Below are positions 42,064 to 49,561 of a stretch of 52,688 bases of DNA, one piece after another. The notes beneath the pieces were generated by a model. It saw nothing but the letters and a program-made list of their open reading frames with translations. It was not told the DNA's origin and searched no databases. The stretch covers positions 1 to 52,688 of the forward strand of contig DASQDI010000020.1 of assembly GCA_035634255.1 (NCBI GenBank), written 5' to 3'. A program made the translations under genes and the position numbers. Each line of letters starts with the position of its first letter. The stretch's first letter is position 1. This DNA comes from DATLMR01 sp035634255. GTDB lineage: Bacteria; Acidobacteriota; Blastocatellia; UBA7656.

Positions 42064-42688
42064 GAGGGATCATCTCCACGTCTTCCTTTAAAGTTACGCG
42101 CCCCGCAAGATTGTTTCTAACTTTCTCTTTCGGCACGAAAGTCAGGCGGCTCTCGACCAGGTTCTCGTTCGGCCTGTAGCCGAGCCCGTACTCCGGCAGC
42201 GTCTTGCGGCTCATGAGTTGTTTCAGGTCCCAGAGCGTCTCCTCGCGAGTGAAGGCGGAGATCTCCGTCTCGCGGCTCATTATAATCGCCTCTTCCGGGC
42301 ATGCGTCGACGCAGAAGCCGCAGAACACGCAGCGGAGCATATCGATCTCGAACCGTTTAGCGACCTTCTCGATCAGAGGGTCGGGGTGCTCGGCGGCCTC
42401 GATGTAGATGCAGTCGGCGGGGCAGGCGGTCGCGCACATGTAGCAGGCGACGCAGCGCGGGCTGCCGTCCTCGCGCGCGGTCAGGATGTGCGTGCCGCGG
42501 TAGCGGTCAGAATAAGACCGCCGCTCCTCGGGGTACCTGATCGTCGCGTCCACCCTCCCGGTCAGGTTGTCGACCATGCGGCTGAAAGTCAGGCCCATCC
42601 CGACCAGAGGGCCGAGCACCTCTTTGGCGATGGACGACTCTTTCTTCGCGCGGTCGGACACGTTCACTACTTTAGGTGTTTTCTTCAT
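42035..42688 (-). CDS. nuoI: NADH-quinone oxidoreductase subunit I
   Basis: 217 residues with two [4Fe-4S] motifs, C-V-A-C-Y-M-C-A-T-A-C-P and C-V-F-C-G-F-C-V-D-A-C-P, which carry electrons to the quinone site. The N-terminal region (1-55) is longer than in E. coli. The ATG at 42688 has AAAGGCAG upstream; the frame is open six more codons. NuoI is usually beside nuoH, but here the gene before it is nuoG and the one after it is aspA. Confidence 0.93.
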   Translation of the reverse strand: MKKTPKVVNVSDRAKKESSIAKEVLGPLVGMGLTFSRMVDNLTGRVDATIRYPEERRSYSDRYRGTHILTAREDGSPRCVACYMCATACPADCIYIEAAEHPDPLIEKVAKRFEIDMLRCVFCGFCVDACPEEAIIMSRETEISAFTREETLWDLKQLMSRKTLPEYGLGYRPNENLVESRLTFVPKEKVRNNLAGRVTLKEDVEMIPHVTYDPDKD

Positions 42689-42724
42689 ACTGCCTTTCTG
42701 AATCAAGCTCAGGTCGAAATCGCC

Positions 42725-44341
42725 CTAAGGGGTCGGGAGCGCGCCGACCGTCTTCGCCTCCGCGAGCAAAACGCCCTTGTAGCCCGGCACGGTTTCAGAC
42801 AGCCTTCCGAACACGTCGTCCACCGACAGCCAGAGCGCGTTGTCGCCGCTAGCGTACAGGAGGTTGGCGAAGACTTCCCACACGGGCTGGATGTCGCCCC
42901 CCGGATTAATGGCTTTCCCGGCGAACTGCACACGCCCCTGAAAATTCGTGTACGTGCCCTCCTCTTCCGACCACGCGGCCACCGGCAGAACGACGCTCGC
43001 GTCGGACAGCCAGTCGGCCCTGTGCGGGGCCAGCACCACGGAGTATTCGAGGCTGCGCACGAGTTCCGCGACGCGGGCCTCGGCCTCTTCGTCTCCGGGG
43101 CGCGGCACCAGAGGCTTGAAGTACATCACGACGCCCGCCTTGATCCGGCCCGAGCGCGCGGCCGCAATCGCCCCGCCGATCCCGCCCAGCTCTTCACTCG
43201 CGAGCCCTAGATTCAGAGCGCCCATGGTGTTCGGGTGTTTGTCCACGTGGCGCAGCACGTCGTCCTCCTGCGCCGTCACTTTACTGTCTTCCGAACCCGA
43301 GCGGAACTCGAAGCGGGACGCGCCGAACTGCCCGGACAGGTACTGTCTGAAAAGGTAGAGGGCCTCGTTCGTCGCCGAGGGCGAGGCGAACCCGAGTATC
43401 GACTCCGGGCCGTGTTTATCGGCCGTGTCTTTAAGGGCCGAGTTGATCGAGCGCACGGCGTCGTCCCACGTCACGGGGGCCTGCAGGCCGTCGCGCCCCT
43501 TGACCAGCGGGCGGACGACCCGCTCGCCCGCCATCAGCTCGTGAAAGCTTATCCGCCCTTCGTCGCAGAGCCAGCTCCGATTCACCTCGGCGTTGCGCCG
43601 CGGGAGCAGGCGGAATATCGTGCCGTCCCTGTGATCGATCCGCATGCTGCACCCGGTCGAGCAGCCCCCGCAAACGGAGTCGGTGCTGTGCAGGAACCAC
43701 ACCCGGCACTTGAACCGGAAGTCGCGAGAAGTGAGCGCGCCGACCGGGCAGATGTCGACGACGTTGCCCGAGTAAGGGTTTTCGAGAGGCTGGTCCTCGA
43801 ACGTCCCGATTGCCACATGGTCCCCGCGCCCGAAAAACTGCATCTCGCCGGTCTTCGTCACGTGGTCGAAGAACCGTATGCAGCGCGAGCAGAGCACGCA
43901 ACGCTCCTGGTCCAGGACGACCATCGGGCCGAGGTCGATGACCTTGCGCTTGCGGACCTTCATCGACAGGGGGATCTCGCTCGTGTGGAGCCCGTAGACC
44001 ATGTAGTAGTCCTGCAACCGGCACTCGCCCGCCTGATCGCAGACGGGGCAATCGACCGGGTGATTTATCAGCAGGAATTCGAGCACGCCGCGCACGGCGG
44101 TCTTCACGCGATCATTGTCGGTGCGGACGACCATGCCTTCGCTCACGACCGTCGTGCAGGAGGGGGTCAGCTTCGGCATCTTCTCGACATCTACCAGGCA
44201 CATGCGGCAATTCCCATCGACCGGCAGGTCGGGGTGATAGCAATAATGCGGCACGTCGATGCCCGCTTCGAGAGCCGCCTGAATGACCGTCTTCCCCGCT
44301 TCTACTTCTAACTCTTGTCCGTTGATAGTGACTTTTGGCAT
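42725..44341 (-). CDS. nuoG: NADH-quinone oxidoreductase subunit G, short form
   Basis: 538 residues. The N-terminal [2Fe-2S] site is C-Y-H-P and C-R-M-C, followed by D-C-P-V-C-D-Q-A-G-E-C and C-V-L-C-S-R-C, then a molybdopterin-family fold that is shorter than in most NuoG proteins (700-900 residues). A further Cys set (C-G-G-C-S-T-G-C) lies near residue 225. It starts seven bases after nuoF; the frame is open 18 codons further, but M-P-K-V-T-I-N-G-Q is the conserved start. Confidence 0.92.
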   Translation of the reverse strand: MPKVTINGQELEVEAGKTVIQAALEAGIDVPHYCYHPDLPVDGNCRMCLVDVEKMPKLTPSCTTVVSEGMVVRTDNDRVKTAVRGVLEFLLINHPVDCPVCDQAGECRLQDYYMVYGLHTSEIPLSMKVRKRKVIDLGPMVVLDQERCVLCSRCIRFFDHVTKTGEMQFFGRGDHVAIGTFEDQPLENPYSGNVVDICPVGALTSRDFRFKCRVWFLHSTDSVCGGCSTGCSMRIDHRDGTIFRLLPRRNAEVNRSWLCDEGRISFHELMAGERVVRPLVKGRDGLQAPVTWDDAVRSINSALKDTADKHGPESILGFASPSATNEALYLFRQYLSGQFGASRFEFRSGSEDSKVTAQEDDVLRHVDKHPNTMGALNLGLASEELGGIGGAIAAARSGRIKAGVVMYFKPLVPRPGDEEAEARVAELVRSLEYSVVLAPHRADWLSDASVVLPVAAWSEEEGTYTNFQGRVQFAGKAINPGGDIQPVWEVFANLLYASGDNALWLSVDDVFGRLSETVPGYKGVLLAEAKTVGALPTP

Positions 44342-44348
44342 TCCCGGT

Positions 44349-45593
44349 TTACCCTTCGCATAGCGCTTCGAATTCGCTTCGGAATTTGGTGACAAAGCTC
44401 CGGATCGGCATCACGTCCGCGTCGGCGAGCGGGCAGATCGTTTTGCCCTCCATCATGTCGGCGATCTTGAGGAGCAGGTCTATGTCGGCCTTCCTCCCCT
44501 TCCCCGCGACCAGATTCCGCAGGATTTTGGCGGCCCACCCGGTCCCCTCCCGGCACGGGGTGCATTGCCCGCACGACTCGTGCGCGTAAAAATCGGCGAT
44601 CACCGAAAGCACCTCCGGCATCCTGCATGAGTCGTCCAGCACGATCATGCCGCCCGACCCGAGCATCGAGCCCGCCTTGAGCAGAGACTCGTAGTCGAGG
44701 CCCACGCCCTCGCACTCGGCGGCCGTCAGCACGGGGACCGACGAGCCTCCGGGGATGACGGCCTTGAGCTTCCTGCCGTTCGGTATCCCGCCCGCTTCGT
44801 TGTTGATGAAGTCGAGCAGAGGGTACCCCATCACGATCTCGTAGACGCCGGGCTTGTTCACGTGACCCGAGACCGAAAAGAGTTTCGTGCCCTTGCTCTT
44901 CTCCGTCCCCAGAGCCGCGTGCGCCGCGCCCCCGTTGTTGATGATCCAGGGCAGGGCCGTGAGCGTCTCGACGTTGTTGACGACCGTGGGCGACGCGAGG
45001 AAGCCGTGGGTCGCGGGGAACGGGGGCTTGATGCGCGGGTAGCCGCGGTAGCCTTCGAGCGATTCGATCAGAGACGTCTCTTCGCCGCAGATGTAGGCGC
45101 CCTGCCCGAGGTGGACGAAGATGTCGAGCCCGTAGTCGTTCCCCACCACGGAGGGGCCGAGAATCCCGTCGGCGTACGCCTCGTCGAGCGCCTTCTGCAC
45201 GGTGTTGGCGACGAACTCGTACTCGCCCCGGATGTAGATGTACGAGAGATGGCAGTTGAGCGCGTAGCACGCGATGGCCATGCCTTCGATGAGCAGGTGC
45301 GGGTCGCGCTCCATCAGTATGCGGTCTTTAAACGTTCCGGGCTCGCTCTCGTCGGCGTTGCAGAGCAGGTAGGTGGGCTTCCCGGTGTCTCGCGGGACGA
45401 AGCCCCACTTCATCCCGGTCGGGAACCCGGCCCCGCCCCTGCCCCTGAGCCCGCTCGTCTTGACCTCTTCGACGATGGCGGACTGCTCCATCTTCATCGC
45501 CTTCTCAAGCGCCTTGTAGCCCCCGCCCGCGCGGTACGTTTCGAGGCTCGCCTGGCCGGGCTTGTCGATATTCACCAGATGTATTTTAGTCAT
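44349..45593 (-). CDS. nuoF: NADH-quinone oxidoreductase subunit F
   Basis: 414 residues. FMN/NADH-binding G-R-G-G-A-G-F-P-T-G-M-K-W near 51 and Y-L-L-C-N-A-D-E-S-E-P-G, then the C-terminal [4Fe-4S] C-G-Q-C-T-P-C-R-E-G. It is the NADH-oxidising subunit. It overlaps nuoE by eight bases, coupling their translation. Confidence 0.95.
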   Translation of the reverse strand: MTKIHLVNIDKPGQASLETYRAGGGYKALEKAMKMEQSAIVEEVKTSGLRGRGGAGFPTGMKWGFVPRDTGKPTYLLCNADESEPGTFKDRILMERDPHLLIEGMAIACYALNCHLSYIYIRGEYEFVANTVQKALDEAYADGILGPSVVGNDYGLDIFVHLGQGAYICGEETSLIESLEGYRGYPRIKPPFPATHGFLASPTVVNNVETLTALPWIINNGGAAHAALGTEKSKGTKLFSVSGHVNKPGVYEIVMGYPLLDFINNEAGGIPNGRKLKAVIPGGSSVPVLTAAECEGVGLDYESLLKAGSMLGSGGMIVLDDSCRMPEVLSVIADFYAHESCGQCTPCREGTGWAAKILRNLVAGKGRKADIDLLLKIADMMEGKTICPLADADVMPIRSFVTKFRSEFEALCEG

Positions 45594-46062
45594 GCGACAG
45601 TTTCTCTATTATCTCGCCGATCTTCGCCGGGGTGAGGTTCTCGTAATACCTGTCCCCGACCTGCATCGCCGGGGCCGTCCCGCAGGAGCCGAGGCATTCG
45701 GTCAGTTGCAGGCTGAAGCGGCCATCGGGAGTCTTGCCCCCGATGTCGATCCCCAGCCTATTTTTGATCTCGTCGACGCAGCCGTAAGCGCCCATCAGCC
45801 AGCAGCTCAAGTTGCGGCACACCTCCATGTGATACTTCCCCTCGGGCTTTTTGTGGAGCAGGGTGTAGAAGGTGGCGACGCTCATCACGTCCGACGGCGG
45901 GTACCCCATCAGGGTGCCCACGTACTCCGCGACCTCGTCCGAAATCCAGCCGAACTCGCGCTGGGCCAGGGCGAGGACAGGGATCAGAGCGGCGCGCTTC
46001 TGGGGGTAATGGCTGAGAATAGACTCGTAGCGGCGCTTCGCCTCTTCGCTGAATTCAATCAT
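45586..46062 (-). CDS. nuoE: NADH-quinone oxidoreductase subunit E
   Basis: 158 residues of thioredoxin-like fold with the [2Fe-2S] ligands C-R-N-L-S-C (Cx4C) and C-L-G-S-C (Cx3C). It pairs with NuoF. It overlaps the stop of the fused nuoBCD gene by four bases (ATGA) and nuoF by eight. Confidence 0.95.
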   Translation of the reverse strand: MIEFSEEAKRRYESILSHYPQKRAALIPVLALAQREFGWISDEVAEYVGTLMGYPPSDVMSVATFYTLLHKKPEGKYHMEVCRNLSCWLMGAYGCVDEIKNRLGIDIGGKTPDGRFSLQLTECLGSCGTAPAMQVGDRYYENLTPAKIGEIIEKLSHD

Positions 46063-48377
46063 CGGTCAAGCTCCCCTGCTACTATATTCAGGCTGCCGAG
46101 CGCCGCTATCGCGTCCCCGATCAGCGCGCCCTCGATCATCGCCGGGTACGCCGAGAAGATCGGGAAGCACGGCCCGCGCGCGTGGCACCTCCACGGCCGC
46201 ATCGAGCCGTCGGAGACGATGTAGAACCCCAGCTCGCCATTGGCCGCTTCCGAGTAGCCGTACACCTCGCCCGGAGGCGGCTGGATGCCATGCATCACGA
46301 GCTTGAAGTGGTTCATCAGGTCTTCGATGTTGGTGTAGACGCCCTGCTTCGGCGGCAGGGTGATCCTCCGGTCATCGACCTGATACGGGCCTTCGGGGAG
46401 GTTTTCGAGGGCCTGATTGATGATGCGGAGGCTCTGCCTCATCTCCTCCATCCGGACCAGGTACCGGTCGTACGTGTCCCCGCTGTTTCCGACGGGGACC
46501 TCGAACTCGAAGTCCTCATAGCTCGAATAAGGGTGCGCCTGACGTATGTCGTAGGGGACGCCCGCCGCGCGCAGGCACGGCCCGGTGATGCCCCAGTCAA
46601 TCGCGTCCTTCCCGCTGATCGGGGTCACCCCCATGGTGCGGTTCTTGAAGACCCTGTTGTTCGTGTTCAGCTTGTGAATGTCGTCGATGTACTTCGGCAG
46701 GCGCTTCAGCACTTCGCGGCAGCGCGGCACGAAGTCCTTCGGGAGGTCGGCCGACAGCCCGCCGACGCGCACGTAGCTGACCATCATGCGGACCCCGGCG
46801 GTCATCTCAAGGAGGTCGTAAATCTCTTCGCGCGGCTCGAAGGCGTACCAGAAATTCGTGATCGCGCCGAGGTCGACGAGGTTCGTGCCGATGCAGACCA
46901 TGTGGTCCATGATGCGCGACAGCTCTCCGAGGATGACCCGGATGTACTGGACCCGCTTCGGGACCTCGATGCCGAGCAGCTTCTCCACGGAGTGGGCGTA
47001 GCCGACGTTGTTTAAAAACGACGACATATAATTCAGGCGGTCCGTGTAGGGGATCACCTGATTCCACTGGTGCGTCTCCGACATCTTCTCGAAGCAGCGG
47101 TGGAGGTAACCGATCTCGACATCGGAGTCCGTGATCGTTTCGCCGTCGAGGCGCGCGACTATCCTGAGCGTCCCGTGAGTCGCCGGGTGCGACGGGCCGA
47201 TGTTGATGATCTTCGGCTCGCCGTTGATGCGGTCGGGCTTCTCGTCCTCCCGCCACTCGCTCTCATACTCGATGGGGAGGTTGTAGTCGCGCGAGAGCGG
47301 GGTGCGCCCTCCGGGGTCGTGGTCCTTCCTCAGGGCGTGGCCCTGAAACTCCTCGTGGCAGAGTATGCGGCGGAGGTCCGGGTGGTTCCTGAACCGGATG
47401 CCGAACATGTCCCACGTCTCCCGCTCCCACCAGTTGGCCGTCCGCCACACCGACGACACGGAATCGACTTCCGGAGCCGATTCCGGGAGGGGCACCTTCA
47501 GCCGCAGGCGGTGCCCGTGGTCTATCGAGTAGAGGTGATAAACGACGTTGAAGCGCTCGTCCGCGTTCTTCTGTGGGAAGCCTTTCTGGTCGAGGCCGGT
47601 GACGCTGCTCAGCAGGTCAAGCTTGGTGACCGGGTCTTCCTTGAGCGAGCGGCAGACCTCCGTCACGCGGTCGGGCCGGATGGTGACCGACAGGTCCCCG
47701 CGGAAGTCGTTAACGTCGAGCACCTGATCCGCGAACCTGTTCTGGAGGGCCTCCACCATAGGGTTCCGCGGGGCGGCGGGCTCGCGCGTGATGTGGACGA
47801 GGCGCAGGGCCTCCTGCGCCTGCTGCTGCGCGAGCAGCAGGGGCTTGGGCGCGCTCTCGGTGACCTCTTTCTTCAGGCGCTCGCGGAGCTCGTTGCGGGC
47901 GTCGGCGTCTATCTCCCGCTCCTCGTCGATTATCCCCTGAATCATCAGCACGGCCTGAATGACCGCTTCGGGCGTCGGGGGGCAGCCCGGAATGTAAACG
48001 TCGACGGGGATTATCTCGTCTATCCCCTGCATCACGTGGTAGGCGCGGTAGAAGCCTCCCGAAGTTGCGCACGCGCCCATAGAGATGACCCACTTCGGCT
48101 CCGGCATCTGGTCGTAAATCTTTCTCAGGACCGGTCCCATCTTGTCCGTGATGGTCCCCATGACCATCATCAGGTCGGACTGCCGGGGCGAGAAGCGCAC
48201 GACTTCAGCGCCGAACCTCGACAGGTCGTAATGCGCGGAGACCACGGACATGAACTCGATGGCGCAGCAGGCCGTCCCGAACGGCATGGGCCAGAGGGAG
48301 TTCTTCCGCGCCCAGTTGGCGACATCGCTCAACTTCGTGGTGATAATGTTGTCGCCCATTATGGACTCAGTGCTCAT
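46059..48377 (-). CDS. nuoBCD: Fused NADH-quinone oxidoreductase subunits B, C and D
   Basis: 772 residues joining three usually separate subunits. NuoB (about 1-185) has the paired Cys G-T-A-C-C-A-I-E-F with further Cys in M-G-A-C-A and P-G-C-P-P, the N2 cluster site. NuoC (about 205-385) has E-R-E-T-W-D-M-F-G-I and R-R-I-L. NuoD (about 390-772) has G-P-S-H-P-A-T-H-G and E-I-G-Y-L-H-R-C-F-E-K. A C-D fusion is well known in gamma-proteobacteria; a B-C-D fusion is rarer. The ATG at 48377 has AGAGG upstream. The gene is first in the operon. Confidence 0.95.
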   Translation of the reverse strand: MSTESIMGDNIITTKLSDVANWARKNSLWPMPFGTACCAIEFMSVVSAHYDLSRFGAEVVRFSPRQSDLMMVMGTITDKMGPVLRKIYDQMPEPKWVISMGACATSGGFYRAYHVMQGIDEIIPVDVYIPGCPPTPEAVIQAVLMIQGIIDEEREIDADARNELRERLKKEVTESAPKPLLLAQQQAQEALRLVHITREPAAPRNPMVEALQNRFADQVLDVNDFRGDLSVTIRPDRVTEVCRSLKEDPVTKLDLLSSVTGLDQKGFPQKNADERFNVVYHLYSIDHGHRLRLKVPLPESAPEVDSVSSVWRTANWWERETWDMFGIRFRNHPDLRRILCHEEFQGHALRKDHDPGGRTPLSRDYNLPIEYESEWREDEKPDRINGEPKIINIGPSHPATHGTLRIVARLDGETITDSDVEIGYLHRCFEKMSETHQWNQVIPYTDRLNYMSSFLNNVGYAHSVEKLLGIEVPKRVQYIRVILGELSRIMDHMVCIGTNLVDLGAITNFWYAFEPREEIYDLLEMTAGVRMMVSYVRVGGLSADLPKDFVPRCREVLKRLPKYIDDIHKLNTNNRVFKNRTMGVTPISGKDAIDWGITGPCLRAAGVPYDIRQAHPYSSYEDFEFEVPVGNSGDTYDRYLVRMEEMRQSLRIINQALENLPEGPYQVDDRRITLPPKQGVYTNIEDLMNHFKLVMHGIQPPPGEVYGYSEAANGELGFYIVSDGSMRPWRCHARGPCFPIFSAYPAMIEGALIGDAIAALGSLNIVAGELDR

Positions 48378-48407
48378 CTATGATCCTCTTTCTATGCTCC
48401 AGGCAAT

Positions 48408-48426
48408 GAAAGCCGGTAAGGCTTTC
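48408..48426 (-). other. Hairpin in the nuo operon leader
   Basis: A perfect 7-bp inverted repeat (48408-48414 with 48420-48426, 5-nt loop) between the nearest promoter and the nuoBCD ATG. It could affect leader stability; no function is known. Confidence 0.4.
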
Positions 48427-48461
48427 CGAATACTTCAACTATTATTACGCTTGCAATAAAA

Positions 48462-48490
48462 ATCTTATCGTCCGGCACACACCCCGTCAA
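48462..48490 (-). promoter_or_regulatory. nuo operon promoter
   Basis: On the minus strand TTGACG (48485-48490) and TAAGAT (48462-48467) are 17 nt apart, giving a leader of about 80 nt. Confidence 0.7.
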
Positions 48491-48601
48491 ACTGGTCAGT
48501 CTTGATGATGCTCTGCCTGTGGAAGGAATTGACTCTCACGCGCCTACGTCGTCTACATCGTTTGATAAGACCCCTCCGAGAGGTTCTAGAAGGTAAATTC
48601 A

Positions 48602-48631
48602 AATCTACAGATTCTAACGCTTACTTGTCAA
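48602..48631 (-). promoter_or_regulatory. Possible second nuo promoter
   Basis: On the minus strand a perfect TTGACA (48626-48631) and TAGATT (48602-48607) are 18 nt apart, just after the yjbQ hairpin. It is 140 bp upstream of the other nuo promoter. The sequence between the two holds no coding frame. Confidence 0.4.
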
Positions 48632-48638
48632 CAAACCT

Positions 48639-48664
48639 GCCCGCCGCGCGGTCGCGCGGCGGGC
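48639..48664 (-). terminator. Terminator after the osmC-yjbQ pair
   Basis: A GC-rich inverted repeat of 12 bp arms (48639-48650 with 48653-48664). In the minus strand it is followed by a moderately T-rich stretch (AGGTTTGTTG). Confidence 0.6.
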
Positions 48665-48710
48665 GGAAAATGGGGCGTCGGGCAGAAAAACTCGCGCCGT
48701 TCAAGGCAAT

Positions 48711-49112
48711 TCACGAGGCGTACGCCGTCAGGGCGACGCTCCGCGCGCGTGGGCCGTTGCACTCGACGAAGAGCACGCGCTGCCAGGTCCCGAGCAGAAG
48801 CCGCCCCCTGCGGACCGGCACCGACAGGCTCGCGCCCACGATGGAAGAGATCATGTGATCCGGCGCGTGCGAGGGGTCGTGCCCGTGCCGGAAGTTGATG
48901 CGGGGGATCATTCGCTCCAGGGTCTCCATCAGGTCTTCGTCCGTCCCTTCGATTGCCTCGCCCGTGGTAACGGCGGCGGTCGTGTGGAGGACGAAGACGT
49001 TGCACAGGCCGTCGCTGACGCCGGCCTTCGCGAGGAAGTCCTCGATCTGGTCCGTGATGTCGAGCACCTGCTTGTCGCGCTGCGTGCGGATGGTGATCTG
49101 AGTCGAGGGCAT
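48711..49112 (-). CDS. YjbQ-family (UPF0047) protein, shorter paralogue
   Basis: 133 residues with V-L-H-T-T-A-A-V-T-T, the His/Asp segment H-G-H-D-P-S-H-A-P-D-H, G-A-S-L-S-V-P-V and L-G-T-W-Q-R-V-L-F-V-E. It is the standard length for the family, unlike the longer copy at 12404-12898. AAAGGCG lies upstream. It follows the OsmC gene by 12 bp and is probably cotranscribed with it. Confidence 0.88.
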   Translation of the reverse strand: MPSTQITIRTQRDKQVLDITDQIEDFLAKAGVSDGLCNVFVLHTTAAVTTGEAIEGTDEDLMETLERMIPRINFRHGHDPSHAPDHMISSIVGASLSVPVRRGRLLLGTWQRVLFVECNGPRARSVALTAYAS

Positions 49113-49124
49113 GTCGAATCGCCT

Positions 49125-49544
49125 TTAATCCAGGTAGTCGTCTATCGTGACATCCGATTTCAAAGTCTTATGCACCGGGCACCGGCTCGCGATTTCGAGC
49201 AGCCGCGCCCTCTGCGCGTCGCTGAGAGGGCCTTCCAGGGAGATGAACCTCTCGATGCGTTCGATCTTCGTCCCCTTCTCTTCGCAGCCCAGGCAGTCTT
49301 TGGCGTGCTCCCGGCCGTGGCGCAGGGATATCTGGACCCTTTCGAGAGGGAGCCCCTTACGCTTCGCGTAAATCTGTAAAGTCATCGCCGTGCAGGCCCC
49401 GAGCGAGGCGAGCAGGAGCGAATAAGGGTCCGGCCCGGAATCGCTCCCGCCGACGCCGACCGGCTCGTCCGAGATAAAAGTGTGCCTGCCGGCGCTCACT
49501 TCATGCTTTAGAAACCCGATTGAAGAGATTATAATTTCTGCCAT
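49125..49544 (-). CDS. OsmC-family peroxiredoxin-like protein
   Basis: 139 residues. Two redox Cys are placed as in OsmC: one in L-G-A-C-T-A-M-T-L (about 52) and one in R-C-P-V-H-K-T-L (about 122). The family reduces organic hydroperoxides. A second Cys pair, D-C-L-G-C, lies in the central loop, which is uncommon and might bind metal. AAAGGGG precedes the start. Confidence 0.9.
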   Translation of the reverse strand: MAEIIISSIGFLKHEVSAGRHTFISDEPVGVGGSDSGPDPYSLLLASLGACTAMTLQIYAKRKGLPLERVQISLRHGREHAKDCLGCEEKGTKIERIERFISLEGPLSDAQRARLLEIASRCPVHKTLKSDVTIDDYLD

Positions 49545-49561
49545 TAAATCCCCTTTCAGAC

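Noticed and set aside
47070..48383. 437-codon plus-strand frame
   Set aside because: Antisense to nuoBCD, low-complexity Arg/Val/Asp composition.
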